Below, piece after piece: positions 56,401 through 64,000 of a DNA stretch of 64,000 bases (the first letter of the stretch is position 1; each line of letters opens with the position of its first letter). The DNA comes from Thiomicrorhabdus marina (lineage in GTDB: Bacteria; Pseudomonadota; Gammaproteobacteria; Thiomicrospirales; Thiomicrospiraceae). A model generated the notes under the pieces. The model was given only the letters and a program-made list of their open reading frames with translations, did no database searches and was not told the origin of the DNA. Where the stretch lies: positions 1 through 64,000 of the forward strand of contig NZ_JAGETV010000009.1 of assembly GCF_017571465.1 (NCBI RefSeq), written 5' to 3'. A program made the translations under genes and the position numbers.

Positions 56401-56516
56401 AAAGCATCAATTGGAATTTTTTGGAACGCTTGCCAGCCTGCGCCGACCAGCACGAGAACAATCAGCAACACCAAAGTGCGCTGAACGAGAAAGAATTGTA
56501 GAAAACGACTTAACAT
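53415..56516 (-). CDS. Heavy-metal efflux RND pump (CzcA/CusA family)
   Basis: A 1,033-residue inner-membrane proton/metal antiporter. The N-terminus (KIPIDAFPDVSPTQV) is typical of the HME class. TM4 reads AIGMLVDAAVVVVEN with Asp400 and Glu407, not the DFG...DGA...EN of Zn/Co pumps. The periplasmic region lacks the methionines of the CusA copper site at the places I can align (LNDTDSFLVLKP where CusA has Met). That fits the broader HME3-type group; I cannot name the ion. Partners are the adaptor and outer-membrane factor upstream. Confidence 0.9.
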   Translation of the reverse strand: MLSRFLQFFLVQRTLVLLIVLVLVGAGWQAFQKIPIDAFPDVSPTQVKMIFKAPGMTPSEVEQRVIAPLEQELLGLPNQEVLRSLAKYALADITIDFKEGTDIYWARQQVAERLGNADLPPGITGGMAPLSTPLSDVFMFTIEGDALNNMEKRDLLDWVIRPALRSVPGVADVNVLGGLARVYAVKPDYQKLATYQVGVEQLIEVLQQNNRNDGAGRLNQGEEVLLVRTQGSLESIEQIEQLIIAYRNSAPIYLKDVAKVEVDSIYRNGAVTQNGEAEAVQGLVMALRGANAREVVTGIRDRLAELEPAFPKGIEISVFYDRGDLVNTAIFGVSKALAEAVVLVLLVLLVFLGNVRAALAVALILPLAALSTFILMRWFGLSANLMSLGGLAIAIGMLVDAAVVVVENIVSHQEKALQQGQRLPKMHIIFRALKEVSVPVISGILIIMTVFLPLLTLSGLEGKLFVPVAITIIFALGASLLLSLTVIPTLSSFILGKPQHQEPWLIRKISAVYQPILKWALAHDKTVVLAALFGLAVAVLGFTQVGKTFIPQMDEGYVILQIEKNPSVSLDASTNLDRLIQKTLMQEVPEIQRIVARVGSDEIGMDPMSLNDTDSFLVLKPKQEWRMETKDELIEAIRQSLEANFPGVNYAFTQPIQMRVDEMLTGARGDVAIKIFGDNPQELNEVAKEMVKMVEGIDGAQDVFTPTNDGLRYLQLNVDPIMAGKLGMSVTQVEELLRVQINGMEVGYLYQGVRRIPLIVRAGEAQKSSILAMLQQPMTINSPLGMHTVMLNQLVKAEEVEGPVSIQREQSKRFAVVVSNVSGRDLVGFVEEAKAKARELSIPAGYYFEWGGQFENQQRAAQTLSIVVPIALGLIFLILFSTFSSIPQAVMVMANVPFALIGGVMALWITGEYLSVPASVGFIALLGIAVLNGVVMISYFNQLLSQGMALADVVVQGAMRRLRPVLMTASIAALGLVPLVFAEGPGSEIQRPLAIVVIGGLISSTLLTLLILPIIYRRFNKVATPQAELAGEK

Positions 56517-56523
56517 AGCTGGC

Positions 56524-57645
56524 CTATTCTTCCTCTGAAGCGCTTAACGCCAATTTAATTGCTGTCGTTCCTTCGGTAATCAAAGGCGTTGCCGCATCAA
56601 ATTTGTCAGCGGTGAAATACATATTTTCAGCATCCATTTGCAAAATTTGCACGGCTTGGGTTGCCACTTTTTGTGCACTCGGCTGAGTAAACACGACCGT
56701 CTCACCCTCAAACTGCGCCACCGAATTAATCGGCGCACGATACGCCTGCGCTTGCTTAGTCAAAAAACGTACGCTGACCGACTGACCCGGCAGAATCTTG
56801 CGCTGCGGATTCGAGAAAATCACATGCACTTCAAAGGTCTGAGTCAGCTCATCGATTTGGTTTTCCAAATGACGGATTTCGCCCTGTTCGCTAAATCCAT
56901 CGACCGCAACCGTCATACCTTCTTCAAGTTGGGCGCGCATACTGACTGGCACTCGAACATCCAACACAATCGGGTCAATGGTGCCCATGCTGAATAACGC
57001 CTGATTAGCGATAAGACGCTGCCCTAGACGAATCTGCATTTCATCCAACTGCCCAGCAACCGGTGCGCTGATATTCAGCTTACTGCCCTGAGTTTTATTG
57101 GTTTTCAGCAGTTTATCCATCCGCGCTTGGTCAAAACCGGCCAGACGCAAAGTCTCTTTTTTCTCGGCCAGCTGCGAACGTAATTGCGTCACCAATGCTT
57201 GCGCCGCTTGTAGCTGCTTGGTTGATGTCACCCCACTGGCATTCAGCTGTTTGCTACGTTGCAAAGATTTATTGGCAACTTGCAATTCGGTCACAACGCC
57301 CAATAGTTCGGTCTGCATTACCACCAATTGCGCACTGTCCAATACCGCAATCACTTCACCTTCGGCCACTTCACCGTGCACACGGCGTAACTCGACCACT
57401 TGGCCGTCAATCGGGCTATTGAAATTCTGCATGCTATGAATCGGCATCATCGCAATCGCCTGCATCGGCATACTCGGCACTTGCGAAACCGCTTGCGCTT
57501 GCGCGGTTTGAATACCCATCGCTTGCCACTGCTGCGAGTTCAATTGAATATTGGCGTTTTCCGCCTGAGCACCGCCAAAGCCGAATAGGGTTAGTCCCAC
57601 AAACAGTACGCTGTGTAATGGCAATGATTTGTTTAAATTGGTCAT
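56524..57645 (-). CDS. RND efflux periplasmic adaptor (membrane fusion protein)
   Basis: A 373-residue adaptor of the CzcB/CusB type. The signal peptide ends near AQA28. A lipoyl-like half (SPIDGQVVELRRVHGEVAEG), a coiled-coil hairpin (about 110-165), the second lipoyl half (ISAPVAGQLDEMQIRLGQRL) and beta-barrel parts follow in order. ATG 57645 has GGAG six bases ahead; the first in-frame ATG at 57684 would overlap the preceding gene. Seven bases separate its stop from the pump gene. Met-rich stretch MPMQAIAMMPIHSMQ near the mature N-terminus could bind metal. Confidence 0.88.
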   Translation of the reverse strand: MTNLNKSLPLHSVLFVGLTLFGFGGAQAENANIQLNSQQWQAMGIQTAQAQAVSQVPSMPMQAIAMMPIHSMQNFNSPIDGQVVELRRVHGEVAEGEVIAVLDSAQLVVMQTELLGVVTELQVANKSLQRSKQLNASGVTSTKQLQAAQALVTQLRSQLAEKKETLRLAGFDQARMDKLLKTNKTQGSKLNISAPVAGQLDEMQIRLGQRLIANQALFSMGTIDPIVLDVRVPVSMRAQLEEGMTVAVDGFSEQGEIRHLENQIDELTQTFEVHVIFSNPQRKILPGQSVSVRFLTKQAQAYRAPINSVAQFEGETVVFTQPSAQKVATQAVQILQMDAENMYFTADKFDAATPLITEGTTAIKLALSASEEE

Positions 57646-57661
57646 TTTCGACTCCACTCGG

Positions 57662-58924
57662 TTACTTATAGGCGACAAGGACATGGCCGTTGATTTGGTT
57701 CAAATTGGCTACCGACTTAGCAATTTCCACGGTAACAAGCGCCAGCTGTTTGCTGACTTCTAGGAAACTTTGCTGTGCGCGAATCAAGGATTCGATATTC
57801 ACGGCGCCCAACTGATAGGCCTTTTCCATCATCTGTAATTTGCTTTCACCAAGCGAGACATTCTGTTGCAACAAAACATACTGCTGACGCAGCTGCTCGA
57901 CATGTTGCAATGCTTCTTGAGCTTGTACTTGTAAATCCAGCTGCGCTTGCGCCAAGGTCACGCGGCTATTAGTCAGGTTGACTTGCTCTTCGGCAACGGC
58001 AATCTGTTTTTTCTGATCCATTCCTAATGGAATCGATAGTTGCGCCACCAAAGTGCTGTGATCGGAGCCCGGCGCTTGATCGTGAATTGCGCCGAAGTAA
58101 ACGCTTGGCGCGATGGCTTGCTCGGCCTTCGACTTGCCGACCTGAGCTTGCGCTACCTGCATTTGCGCTTGTAGCCAAGCCAGATAGGGATGTTGCTCGG
58201 CGTTTAAAATTTGTTGCGGGTCTTCCGAAGTATTCATCGGTACCTGATCGGTTTTGGTCCACTGCTTGAACTGTTTAGCTGCCAACTCGAATTGAAAACG
58301 CGCGTTCTCTTTGGCGGTTTCCAACTCTACCGCTTTGGATTGCGCCATCACTAAATCCAGCTCGGTCGCGTCACCAGCTTTCTTTTTCAACTGCACTTTG
58401 TTCAGCAATTCTTCAGCTTGCTGATATGCGCGATCTGCGGCATTTTTTTGCACTTCGGCGCGGCGATATTGCCAGCTCACATCACGCAATTTTCCAGAGG
58501 CTAACCAACGAAGATAGTTCTGCTGAGCACCATTCAGCGAGCGGGTTTGCTCAGCAAGATTCTGCCACGCTTGTTGCTGTTTCGGGAGTTGCACGGTTGC
58601 TTGCGCACCGACTTCATAATTACGTACACCGTCATCGCTCAGAAGCGCATCGTTTTCATGTTTCAGATGCAGCGAAAGGTCATCACTAATCCAACGTTCG
58701 GCTTGATTTTTATACTGTTTCGCCAATTCACTGGTTGATTGCTGTTGCATCTGCTGTGGTTGCGTCTGCATCACTTGATCGACTAACTTGGCATAGTCGG
58801 CACTGACTTCACTGGCCGCGAGAGTTTGCCCGCTAAAGCCGATAGAAATCAGCCATAGCAGAGACCAGCTAGGGTACTTTAGAAATGGTTTCTGCATGAA
58901 ATCACTCATTCTTTTGGTTGGCAT
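57662..58924 (-). CDS. Outer-membrane efflux factor (TolC/CzcC-like)
   Basis: A 420-residue TolC-superfamily protein with a signal peptide (to about LAA37) and two long helical repeats rich in Gln and Ala, the usual alpha-barrel pattern. It is the exit channel for the RND pump encoded next. ATG 58924 is preferred (GGAA six bases ahead) over the TTG at 58951; ATGs at 58909 and 58897 are alternatives. Upstream, 115 bases contain part of a repeat and the end of the sensor kinase gene. Confidence 0.85.
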   Translation of the reverse strand: MPTKRMSDFMQKPFLKYPSWSLLWLISIGFSGQTLAASEVSADYAKLVDQVMQTQPQQMQQQSTSELAKQYKNQAERWISDDLSLHLKHENDALLSDDGVRNYEVGAQATVQLPKQQQAWQNLAEQTRSLNGAQQNYLRWLASGKLRDVSWQYRRAEVQKNAADRAYQQAEELLNKVQLKKKAGDATELDLVMAQSKAVELETAKENARFQFELAAKQFKQWTKTDQVPMNTSEDPQQILNAEQHPYLAWLQAQMQVAQAQVGKSKAEQAIAPSVYFGAIHDQAPGSDHSTLVAQLSIPLGMDQKKQIAVAEEQVNLTNSRVTLAQAQLDLQVQAQEALQHVEQLRQQYVLLQQNVSLGESKLQMMEKAYQLGAVNIESLIRAQQSFLEVSKQLALVTVEIAKSVANLNQINGHVLVAYK

Positions 58925-59039
58925 TTTTATTCCGGGATTATGAAAATCCAAGACGAATTATAAAAATGGAAGCTGAATTGAAGCTGAAAATGAATTCATT
59001 CTTCGACCGAACGGTCTTTAATTTTTGATAATTACTTGG

Positions 59040-59118
59040 TTAAGGAAGCGCAGAATAAGCCCCCATTGACTTCAGCGAGGTGTTTGAAGCCATTTGAACT
59101 TGTTCTGCGCTTCCTTAA
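59040..59118. repeat. Hairpin repeat, copy 2, forming the 3' end of the sensor kinase gene
   Basis: A 79-base element whose 20-base ends pair with a single mismatch (AAGGAAGCGCAGAATAAG / CTTGTTCTGCGCTTCCTT). The centre CATTGACTTCAGCGAGG is identical to copy 1 at 26490-26558; copy 2 has ten extra bases in the loop. The kinase stop codon (59072-59074) and its last 14 codons lie in this element. Confidence 0.8.
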
Positions 59119-60439
59119 AGCAAACCTGTACTTTTAAACCACCAAATGACGAATGACTAAAATGCAATTTGGCTTTATAAGCTTCTGCCAACTGCTTGAC
59201 AATCGATAAACCAATACCATGCCCCGGCTTAGTTTCGTCAGTACGGAAACCACGCATTTCTAAGCGATGGAGCTTATCATCAGATACTCCGGGACCATCG
59301 TCTTCAATACTTAAGCCGTGCTCATCGATCTTACAATACACGTTGCCATGCGCCCATTTATAAGCATTATCGAGCAAATTACCGAACAGTTCGAAAGCAT
59401 CTTCCTGCTCCATCAGCAACTGCGCATCCTGAGCAAAATCACAATGCAGTTGAATGTTTTTCTGCTGATACAGCTGAGAGAAACTATTCTGCAAATCAGT
59501 GACCAAATCTTGCAACGGCAAAGGCGCAATAACCTGATTTTGAGCGAAACGTTCTGCTTTCAATTCTCTCTCAATCAATGCAAGAATCAATTGGCTCTGC
59601 TGCTTAAGTTGCTCTCTCAGTTGCGGGTATTGCTGAAGATTTTGATCCTCAATCAACTGAAAAATCAGGTTAAGAGGCGTTTTCAAACTGTGCGACAAAT
59701 TGGAATTATGCTGGCGTGACTGCTCAAACTGCAGACGCGACTTTTCCAATGCCAGTTGTAAACTGTTCAATAACGAATGCACTTCCTGCGGATAACTCGC
59801 TTTATCTAACTCTAGACTCTGACCAAGCTGAAATGCCTGCAATTGTTGCTCAAGCGGATTCAAACGATTGAAGGCACGCCTTAATAACCAGCGATGCAGG
59901 AAATACAAACTCAGTAAAGCAAACAAAGTAAATAATGCGAACAGCAAGTCATAGCGTAATACCATCTGCTGGATCGGTGAATGATTTTCGGCAATGTAAA
60001 TCCGCAGTTTCTGACCATCTAAAAGCATACTTTCCGAGCGAACCAATAACACATCCCCCATTGGCCCCTTGGTTTCATAGATGTCGACGATGTTATCACT
60101 GGCTTTTTCTAACATTCTGAAACCATTCAACGACGGCGAATAGAGCGTATCCTTCGGTGTTTGAATAACATAGTAATGACCTGATTGCGGTGTCATATAA
60201 ATCGGGCCGATACTGGAATGATCCATCATCCACAAATCGCCGGAACGCACTAAATGGTCAGCAACGAGATTTTTATCATGCTCTAAGCGCGTCAAAACAT
60301 AGGATTCGCTAATGGTGTGCAATGCCGTTTGCGACAGCCACCAAAAAACCCCGAAAATGGTAACCAAGCTGAACGTTAAGGTGACGAAAAGTTGCTTTTG
60401 AATCGACGTAGAACCGGTTGCTGAAGAGCGGAACAACAT
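59072..60439 (-). CDS. Sensor histidine kinase (PhoQ-like)
   Basis: A 455-residue membrane sensor. TM1 is about 16-39, a ~125-residue periplasmic domain follows, TM2 is about 164-184. The phospho-acceptor is His250 in SHSLKTPLN, the PhoQ-type H box; ATP-binding boxes are NLLDNAYKWA, EDDGPGV and GHGIGLSIVKQLAEAY. ATG 60439 is chosen, since the longer frame would overlap the regulator gene. The terminal KEAQNKFKWLQTPR and stop codon come from a repeat element, so the native C-terminus has been replaced. Pairs with the regulator upstream. Confidence 0.9.
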   Translation of the reverse strand: MLFRSSATGSTSIQKQLFVTLTFSLVTIFGVFWWLSQTALHTISESYVLTRLEHDKNLVADHLVRSGDLWMMDHSSIGPIYMTPQSGHYYVIQTPKDTLYSPSLNGFRMLEKASDNIVDIYETKGPMGDVLLVRSESMLLDGQKLRIYIAENHSPIQQMVLRYDLLFALFTLFALLSLYFLHRWLLRRAFNRLNPLEQQLQAFQLGQSLELDKASYPQEVHSLLNSLQLALEKSRLQFEQSRQHNSNLSHSLKTPLNLIFQLIEDQNLQQYPQLREQLKQQSQLILALIERELKAERFAQNQVIAPLPLQDLVTDLQNSFSQLYQQKNIQLHCDFAQDAQLLMEQEDAFELFGNLLDNAYKWAHGNVYCKIDEHGLSIEDDGPGVSDDKLHRLEMRGFRTDETKPGHGIGLSIVKQLAEAYKAKLHFSHSSFGGLKVQVCFKEAQNKFKWLQTPR

Positions 60440-60452
60440 AAACACCCCCGAA

Positions 60453-61133
60453 CTAATTCGATTTAGGCGGCACAAATTTGTACCCCATACCGCGCAGGGT
60501 CTGAATAGGCTCTTTGCCAATCATCTTCCGCAATTTACGAATATAAACTTCAATAACATTCGATTCTCGATCTTGATGTTGGTCGGAAATACGTTCCGAC
60601 AGCTGGTCTTTAGAAAACACCCGATTCGGGTTAGCGAAAAAGAATTGCAGCAGACGAAATTCAGTCAAGGTTAAATTAAAATGTTCCGCACCAACGTGTA
60701 ACGTTTTGTCATTCAAATCTAAACTTAAGTCGCCAAATTGAATGTTGTCTCGGCTGGCAGTATCAAGGTTGCGGCGCGCCAAGACTTCTAAACGCGCCCA
60801 TAATTCTTCAAATTCAAAAGGCTTACCAAGATAATCGTCGGCGCCGCTTTTCAAGCCGGCCACTTTTTCTTGCCAACTGTCGCGCGCGCTCAAAATCAAT
60901 ACCGGAACCCGTTGATTAACCCCTTCTTCGGCACGCAGTTGCTGGAGCACTTGCAAACCGCTGATATCCGGCAAGCCCAAATCGAGAATCACCGCGTCAT
61001 AGCCAAACTCCTGCAAGTTAAACAGACCATCCGTACCGCTATCGGCAATATCGACCAAAGCACCTTTTTCACTTAAACGCTGCTGCATCTTTTCCAGCAA
61101 CAACGTTTCATCTTCAACCAGCAACAATTTCAT
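60453..61133 (-). CDS. Response regulator, OmpR/PhoP family
   Basis: A 226-residue transcription regulator. The receiver has acidic Glu7/Asp8, phospho-acceptor Asp51 (VILDLGLPD) and Lys in YLGKPF; the C-terminal winged helix (about 128-222) ends RGMGYKFVPP. It overlaps no neighbour and is 13 bases ahead of the kinase start. Likely targets are the ABC exporter genes before it and the RND genes after it, all on one strand; that is inference. Confidence 0.92.
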   Translation of the reverse strand: MKLLLVEDETLLLEKMQQRLSEKGALVDIADSGTDGLFNLQEFGYDAVILDLGLPDISGLQVLQQLRAEEGVNQRVPVLILSARDSWQEKVAGLKSGADDYLGKPFEFEELWARLEVLARRNLDTASRDNIQFGDLSLDLNDKTLHVGAEHFNLTLTEFRLLQFFFANPNRVFSKDQLSERISDQHQDRESNVIEVYIRKLRKMIGKEPIQTLRGMGYKFVPPKSN

Positions 61134-61209
61134 GGCAGCTTACCTAACAATCATTCAATAGAAATGCAGTTTATAAACTTTGCCGCCATCCTACAATCGG
61201 ACATTTGCA

Positions 61210-61917
61210 TTAAATAACTTGGTCGGACTCAACCTGACTAGTATCGATTTTTCCTTCGTTAATTTTCAAGATTTTATCGCAATACGGCAGCAAACGTTCA
61301 TCATGGGTAACCATAATAATCGCCACTTGCTGTTCCTTGGCTATCTGGCGCAGCAGTTTAGCGACACTATGCGCGCGTTCAATATCCAAAGCGGCGGTCG
61401 GTTCATCGGCCAGAATAATCTGCGGTTCGGTTGCCAAGGCACGGGCAATCGCCACCCGCTGATTTTGCCCGCCAGATAAATCGCTCGGCATGGCATGCAA
61501 CTTTTCGCCCAAGCCCAGATAGTCCAATAATTGCGTGGCACGCTTGCGAATCACCGCTTCCGGCTCTTTATTGGTTTGCGGAAGCAAGGAGACATTCTCC
61601 AACACATTCAAAAAGGGAATCAGGTAATGCGCCTGAAAAATAAAGCCGATTTTTTCACGGCGAATCGTTCGGGCATCTTTGGTCGTCCAACGATCTGCAT
61701 AAACTTGCGTGTCGCCCAACCAAATTTCACCGCCACTGGGTTCCAAAACACAGCCAATCATCATTAACAAAGTGCTTTTTCCGGCACCGCTCGGCGCAAT
61801 TAACGCCGCCAGTTCGCCACGCTGTACTTCAAAACTTGCCCCTTTGATTACCTCAACCGCATTATCACCCTGGCCGTAGGTTTTCTGCAGATTTTCGATA
61901 CGAATACCTGTGCTCAT
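61210..61917 (-). CDS. ABC exporter ATPase (DevA/LolD/MacB-like)
   Basis: A 235-residue ATPase. Walker A is APSGAGKS, signature LSGGQNQRVAIARAL, Walker B IILADEPTAALD and the switch His in MVTHD. GFIFQAHYLIPFLNVLENV is typical of MacB/DevA/LolD ATPases, which drive mechanotransmission rather than channel transport. Two bases separate it from the permease gene. The regulator gene starts 76 bases downstream. Confidence 0.9.
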   Translation of the reverse strand: MSTGIRIENLQKTYGQGDNAVEVIKGASFEVQRGELAALIAPSGAGKSTLLMMIGCVLEPSGGEIWLGDTQVYADRWTTKDARTIRREKIGFIFQAHYLIPFLNVLENVSLLPQTNKEPEAVIRKRATQLLDYLGLGEKLHAMPSDLSGGQNQRVAIARALATEPQIILADEPTAALDIERAHSVAKLLRQIAKEQQVAIIMVTHDERLLPYCDKILKINEGKIDTSQVESDQVI

Positions 61918-61919
61918 CG

Positions 61920-63068
61920 CTAACCTCCTATTGCCGAAGCCGGGTCGGCTTTCATAACTTTATAAACGCCGACTAAAGAAGCCAAAAACGAGGCGGTCAA
62001 AATAATCGCAAATAACAATAAAGAATCATTCCACATAAGCACCACGCGCTTTGGAAATTGGGCGTAAATCAAATGCGCGAAAATATTCCCGAAGACAAAA
62101 GCGATGGCGCCAAGCAGCAAGGTTTCCTGCATAATCATTTTCACCACCATTCGGTTAGGAATGCCGATAAGCTTCATAATCGAAATCTCTTTAATTTTCT
62201 CCAAGGTCATGGTGTAAATAATCAAGCCGATAATAATGCCGCTGACCAAGACTAAAATTGCGGTAAACAGGCCAATCTGTTTGGAGGAACGCTCAATGAC
62301 GTTACGACTGAGGATGGTCGCTTGTTGCTCATGGGTATAAGCGGTCAAATGCTTCCAAGTTTCTATCTGCTCGGCCACTTCTTGCGCGCTATAGCCGGGG
62401 CGAACCTTGGCCACCACGGTATTCACCAATTGGGTATTTTGCCCAAGCAGACCTCGTGCACGGTCGTTGCGGATTCTTGGATTGGAATAAGAGAATTGCA
62501 CATTCTGGGCGTCTTTAAGACTGATATACACCAACGGATCGCCACTTGAAGAAACGCTGCCCTGCACCACACCGACCACATGATAGGTATCGCGCCCTAA
62601 TGCAATCTGTTCGCCGAGTTGAAAACCGGTTTTATCAGTGACCACCATCTCAAAATGCTGTGCCCGTAAACTTCGCCCGGCAAGGATGCGCTGCGCAGGA
62701 ATAACCTGAAAATCACCCGCCGGATCAAAACCGACAGCCATAACTCGAACGGCTTGTTGCTGACGGTTGTAGAGTTGAATATTTTGTAACGTCAGGGCGG
62801 CGGTTTTATCAACCCCATCCAGAGCGCGCAGAATATCTTGAGTGTCTTGATGCAAGCGTGACGACTCGGCAAAAGGCCCCAACGTCTGTTGTTGCACCAC
62901 CCATAAATCAGCATTGATATCTCGCAGCAACATCCGCGCATCGTCGGCCATGCCGCGATAGACGCCGATCATAATCAACACAATCCCCAACAGCATTCCG
63001 ACGCCCATTGCCGTCACCAAAAACTTGCTCAGTGTATGGCGAATATCTTTATAGGCGAGATTAATCAT
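61920..63068 (-). CDS. ABC exporter permease (DevC-like, FtsX/MacB fold)
   Basis: A 382-residue protein with one N-terminal helix (about 15-38), a ~210-residue periplasmic domain and three C-terminal helices (about 265-290, 312-335, 345-368). That 1+3 layout and the TMTLEKIKEISIMKLIG motif define FtsX/MacB/DevC-type permeases. Its ATG overlaps the adaptor stop as ATGA. With the adaptor and ATPase it should form a tripartite exporter of the DevBCA kind; the substrate is unknown. Confidence 0.88.
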   Translation of the reverse strand: MINLAYKDIRHTLSKFLVTAMGVGMLLGIVLIMIGVYRGMADDARMLLRDINADLWVVQQQTLGPFAESSRLHQDTQDILRALDGVDKTAALTLQNIQLYNRQQQAVRVMAVGFDPAGDFQVIPAQRILAGRSLRAQHFEMVVTDKTGFQLGEQIALGRDTYHVVGVVQGSVSSSGDPLVYISLKDAQNVQFSYSNPRIRNDRARGLLGQNTQLVNTVVAKVRPGYSAQEVAEQIETWKHLTAYTHEQQATILSRNVIERSSKQIGLFTAILVLVSGIIIGLIIYTMTLEKIKEISIMKLIGIPNRMVVKMIMQETLLLGAIAFVFGNIFAHLIYAQFPKRVVLMWNDSLLLFAIILTASFLASLVGVYKVMKADPASAIGG

Positions 63069-64000
63069 GGAAAGACTCGCGCGCCGTTAAACAGCGGTTT
63101 TTTGCTTTTATCCGGCACAATCAACACACTGTCTGCATTAAGTTGCGGGTTATCTTGCTTAGCCAATGCGAATGCTTGAGGATTGGCGGCCGCAATCGTC
63201 AATGGCACAAACTGAGCACGGCCGTCTTGCTTCAGCCAAACGCCCTGTTGCTCCTTATGCATACTCAACACCTTATTCGGCAGAATCCATACATCCGGCA
63301 AAGTATCGGTATGAATCTTCACCTGCGCCTGCTCAAACAGAAACGGTGGCGGCAAATCCGACTGAAAACCGATATACACCACGCGCTCCAAGGTGACTGC
63401 ATCGCTCTGTGCATCAATCCGTTTTACAAACCCTTGATACTGCTGCTTAGATTTTGAACGCAGGACAATTTCAGCCAGTTGATTCAGCGCTAATTTGCCG
63501 CTAACCCGTTCATCAATATAAGCCTTGACCCATAAGGATTGCGGTTCCAATACTTTAAAAATTGCCTGTCCTGGAACAACGCTCTCGCCAGCTTCCGCCA
63601 AACGTTCAACCACAAATAAATTTTCCGGCGCATACAGCTTCAAATTATTCAGTTTGACCTCGATTACCTCAAGGCTTTTCTCGATTCGCTGCAGCTCCGC
63701 TTTGACTAAAGTCAAACGGGTGCGCGCACTTTTCACAGCGATCTCGGCTTGCATCATCGCCGACTCACTTTGATCGAAAACCGCTTGCGAAATCATCTTA
63801 CGTTTCAGCAATGATTTATTGCGATTATGCGCCAATTTCGCTAAATCATAGCGTTCTTGATCCAACTCTATATCTTGAAGATTGGCTTTTACTTCCAGAC
63901 GTGTCTTACTCTGCAAGGCCTGCATTTCGCCCAGTGTCGCGGTTAATTCAGCCGCATCCAGTTGCGCCAATAATTGACCTTTTACCACCTTGTCGCCTTG
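63065..64000 (-). CDS. ABC exporter adaptor, HlyD/DevB-like (partial, runs off right edge)
   Basis: At least 311 residues; the 5' end lies beyond 64000, since the frame stays open to the edge (reading QGDKV before KGQLLAQLD). Visible parts are a lipoyl-like half (KGQLLAQLDAAELTA), a coiled-coil hairpin (about 120 residues), the second lipoyl half (LKLYAPENLFVVERLAEAGE) and the beta-barrel region. It is the periplasmic adaptor of the exporter whose permease overlaps its stop. No TolC partner is next to it, but the RND outer-membrane factor is in the same block. Confidence 0.85.
   Translation of the reverse strand, partial: QGDKVVKGQLLAQLDAAELTATLGEMQALQSKTRLEVKANLQDIELDQERYDLAKLAHNRNKSLLKRKMISQAVFDQSESAMMQAEIAVKSARTRLTLVKAELQRIEKSLEVIEVKLNNLKLYAPENLFVVERLAEAGESVVPGQAIFKVLEPQSLWVKAYIDERVSGKLALNQLAEIVLRSKSKQQYQGFVKRIDAQSDAVTLERVVYIGFQSDLPPPFLFEQAQVKIHTDTLPDVWILPNKVLSMHKEQQGVWLKQDGRAQFVPLTIAAANPQAFALAKQDNPQLNADSVLIVPDKSKKPLFNGARVFP

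Noticed and set aside
57969-58269. Frames on both strands inside the outer-membrane factor gene
   Set aside because: Low-complexity shadows of a Gln/Ala-rich gene.

Overview
The window looks like an ordinary chromosomal stretch of a free-living, motile Gram-negative gammaproteobacterium with moderate G+C. The evidence is gammaproteobacterial gene orders (gpmI divergent from rhodanese-grxC-secB-gpsA with trmL alongside; trxA-rho-rpmE; mutY-yggX; rph divergent from yicC), an outer-membrane gene set (TonB receptor, CBA efflux, PBP1A, AsmA) and a chemoreceptor. My best guess is the Thiomicrospira/Hydrogenovibrio/Thiomicrorhabdus group. That is an impression from protein style; no lineage marker such as sox or carboxysome genes is present. 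There is no prophage, CRISPR array, tRNA gene or complete insertion sequence.

Layout. 0-7 kb: tyrS, a class 1B-like dihydroorotate dehydrogenase, trmL, gpsA-secB-grxC-rhodanese and gpmI; the left edge carries DnaA-box-like sites and an A/T tract that may be the upstream element of an rRNA promoter beyond the window. 7-13 kb: gltBD. 13-16.7 kb: an accessory patch with an exported DsrE-like protein, a PsiE-like membrane protein, a sigma-54-type promoter in front of a small protein plus a short-chain dehydrogenase, and a gap with a putative minus-strand small RNA encoding a 36-residue peptide. 16.7-26 kb: ChaN-like lipoprotein, D-lactate dehydrogenase, secreted subtilase, orphan TRAP binding protein, multi-HAMP chemoreceptor and a CbpA-type co-chaperone with a heat-shock-like promoter. 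26.6-32 kb: a paralogue of the small protein, then a five-gene minus-strand metal/redox operon (fetA, fetB, hydrolase-like/thioredoxin fusion, His/Cys-rich membrane protein, TonB receptor). 32-53 kb: mainly housekeeping (uvrD, trxA, rho, rpmE2, hemE, yggX, mutY, trmB, hemW, rdgB, rph, yicC, mrcA, adk). 53-64 kb: one minus-strand block with a DevBCA-like ABC exporter (its adaptor runs off the right edge), a PhoP/PhoQ-like two-component system, a CBA-type heavy-metal RND exporter and a DUF3240-like protein.

How the genes may work together. The 26.9-32.2 kb operon combines uptake across the outer membrane, an inner-membrane metal exporter and an exported thiol-redox protein, so I read it as metal homeostasis. 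The 53-64 kb block pairs two export machines with a sensor/regulator in one transcriptional direction. The least explained items are the sigma-54 cassette and its paralogous small protein, the smORF-bearing RNA candidate at 15.9-16.3 kb, and a two-copy hairpin repeat, one copy of which supplies the last codons and stop of the sensor kinase gene.

Many start codons were moved inward from the longest open frame because a Shine-Dalgarno sequence and family N-termini point to an internal start; these are noted per gene.
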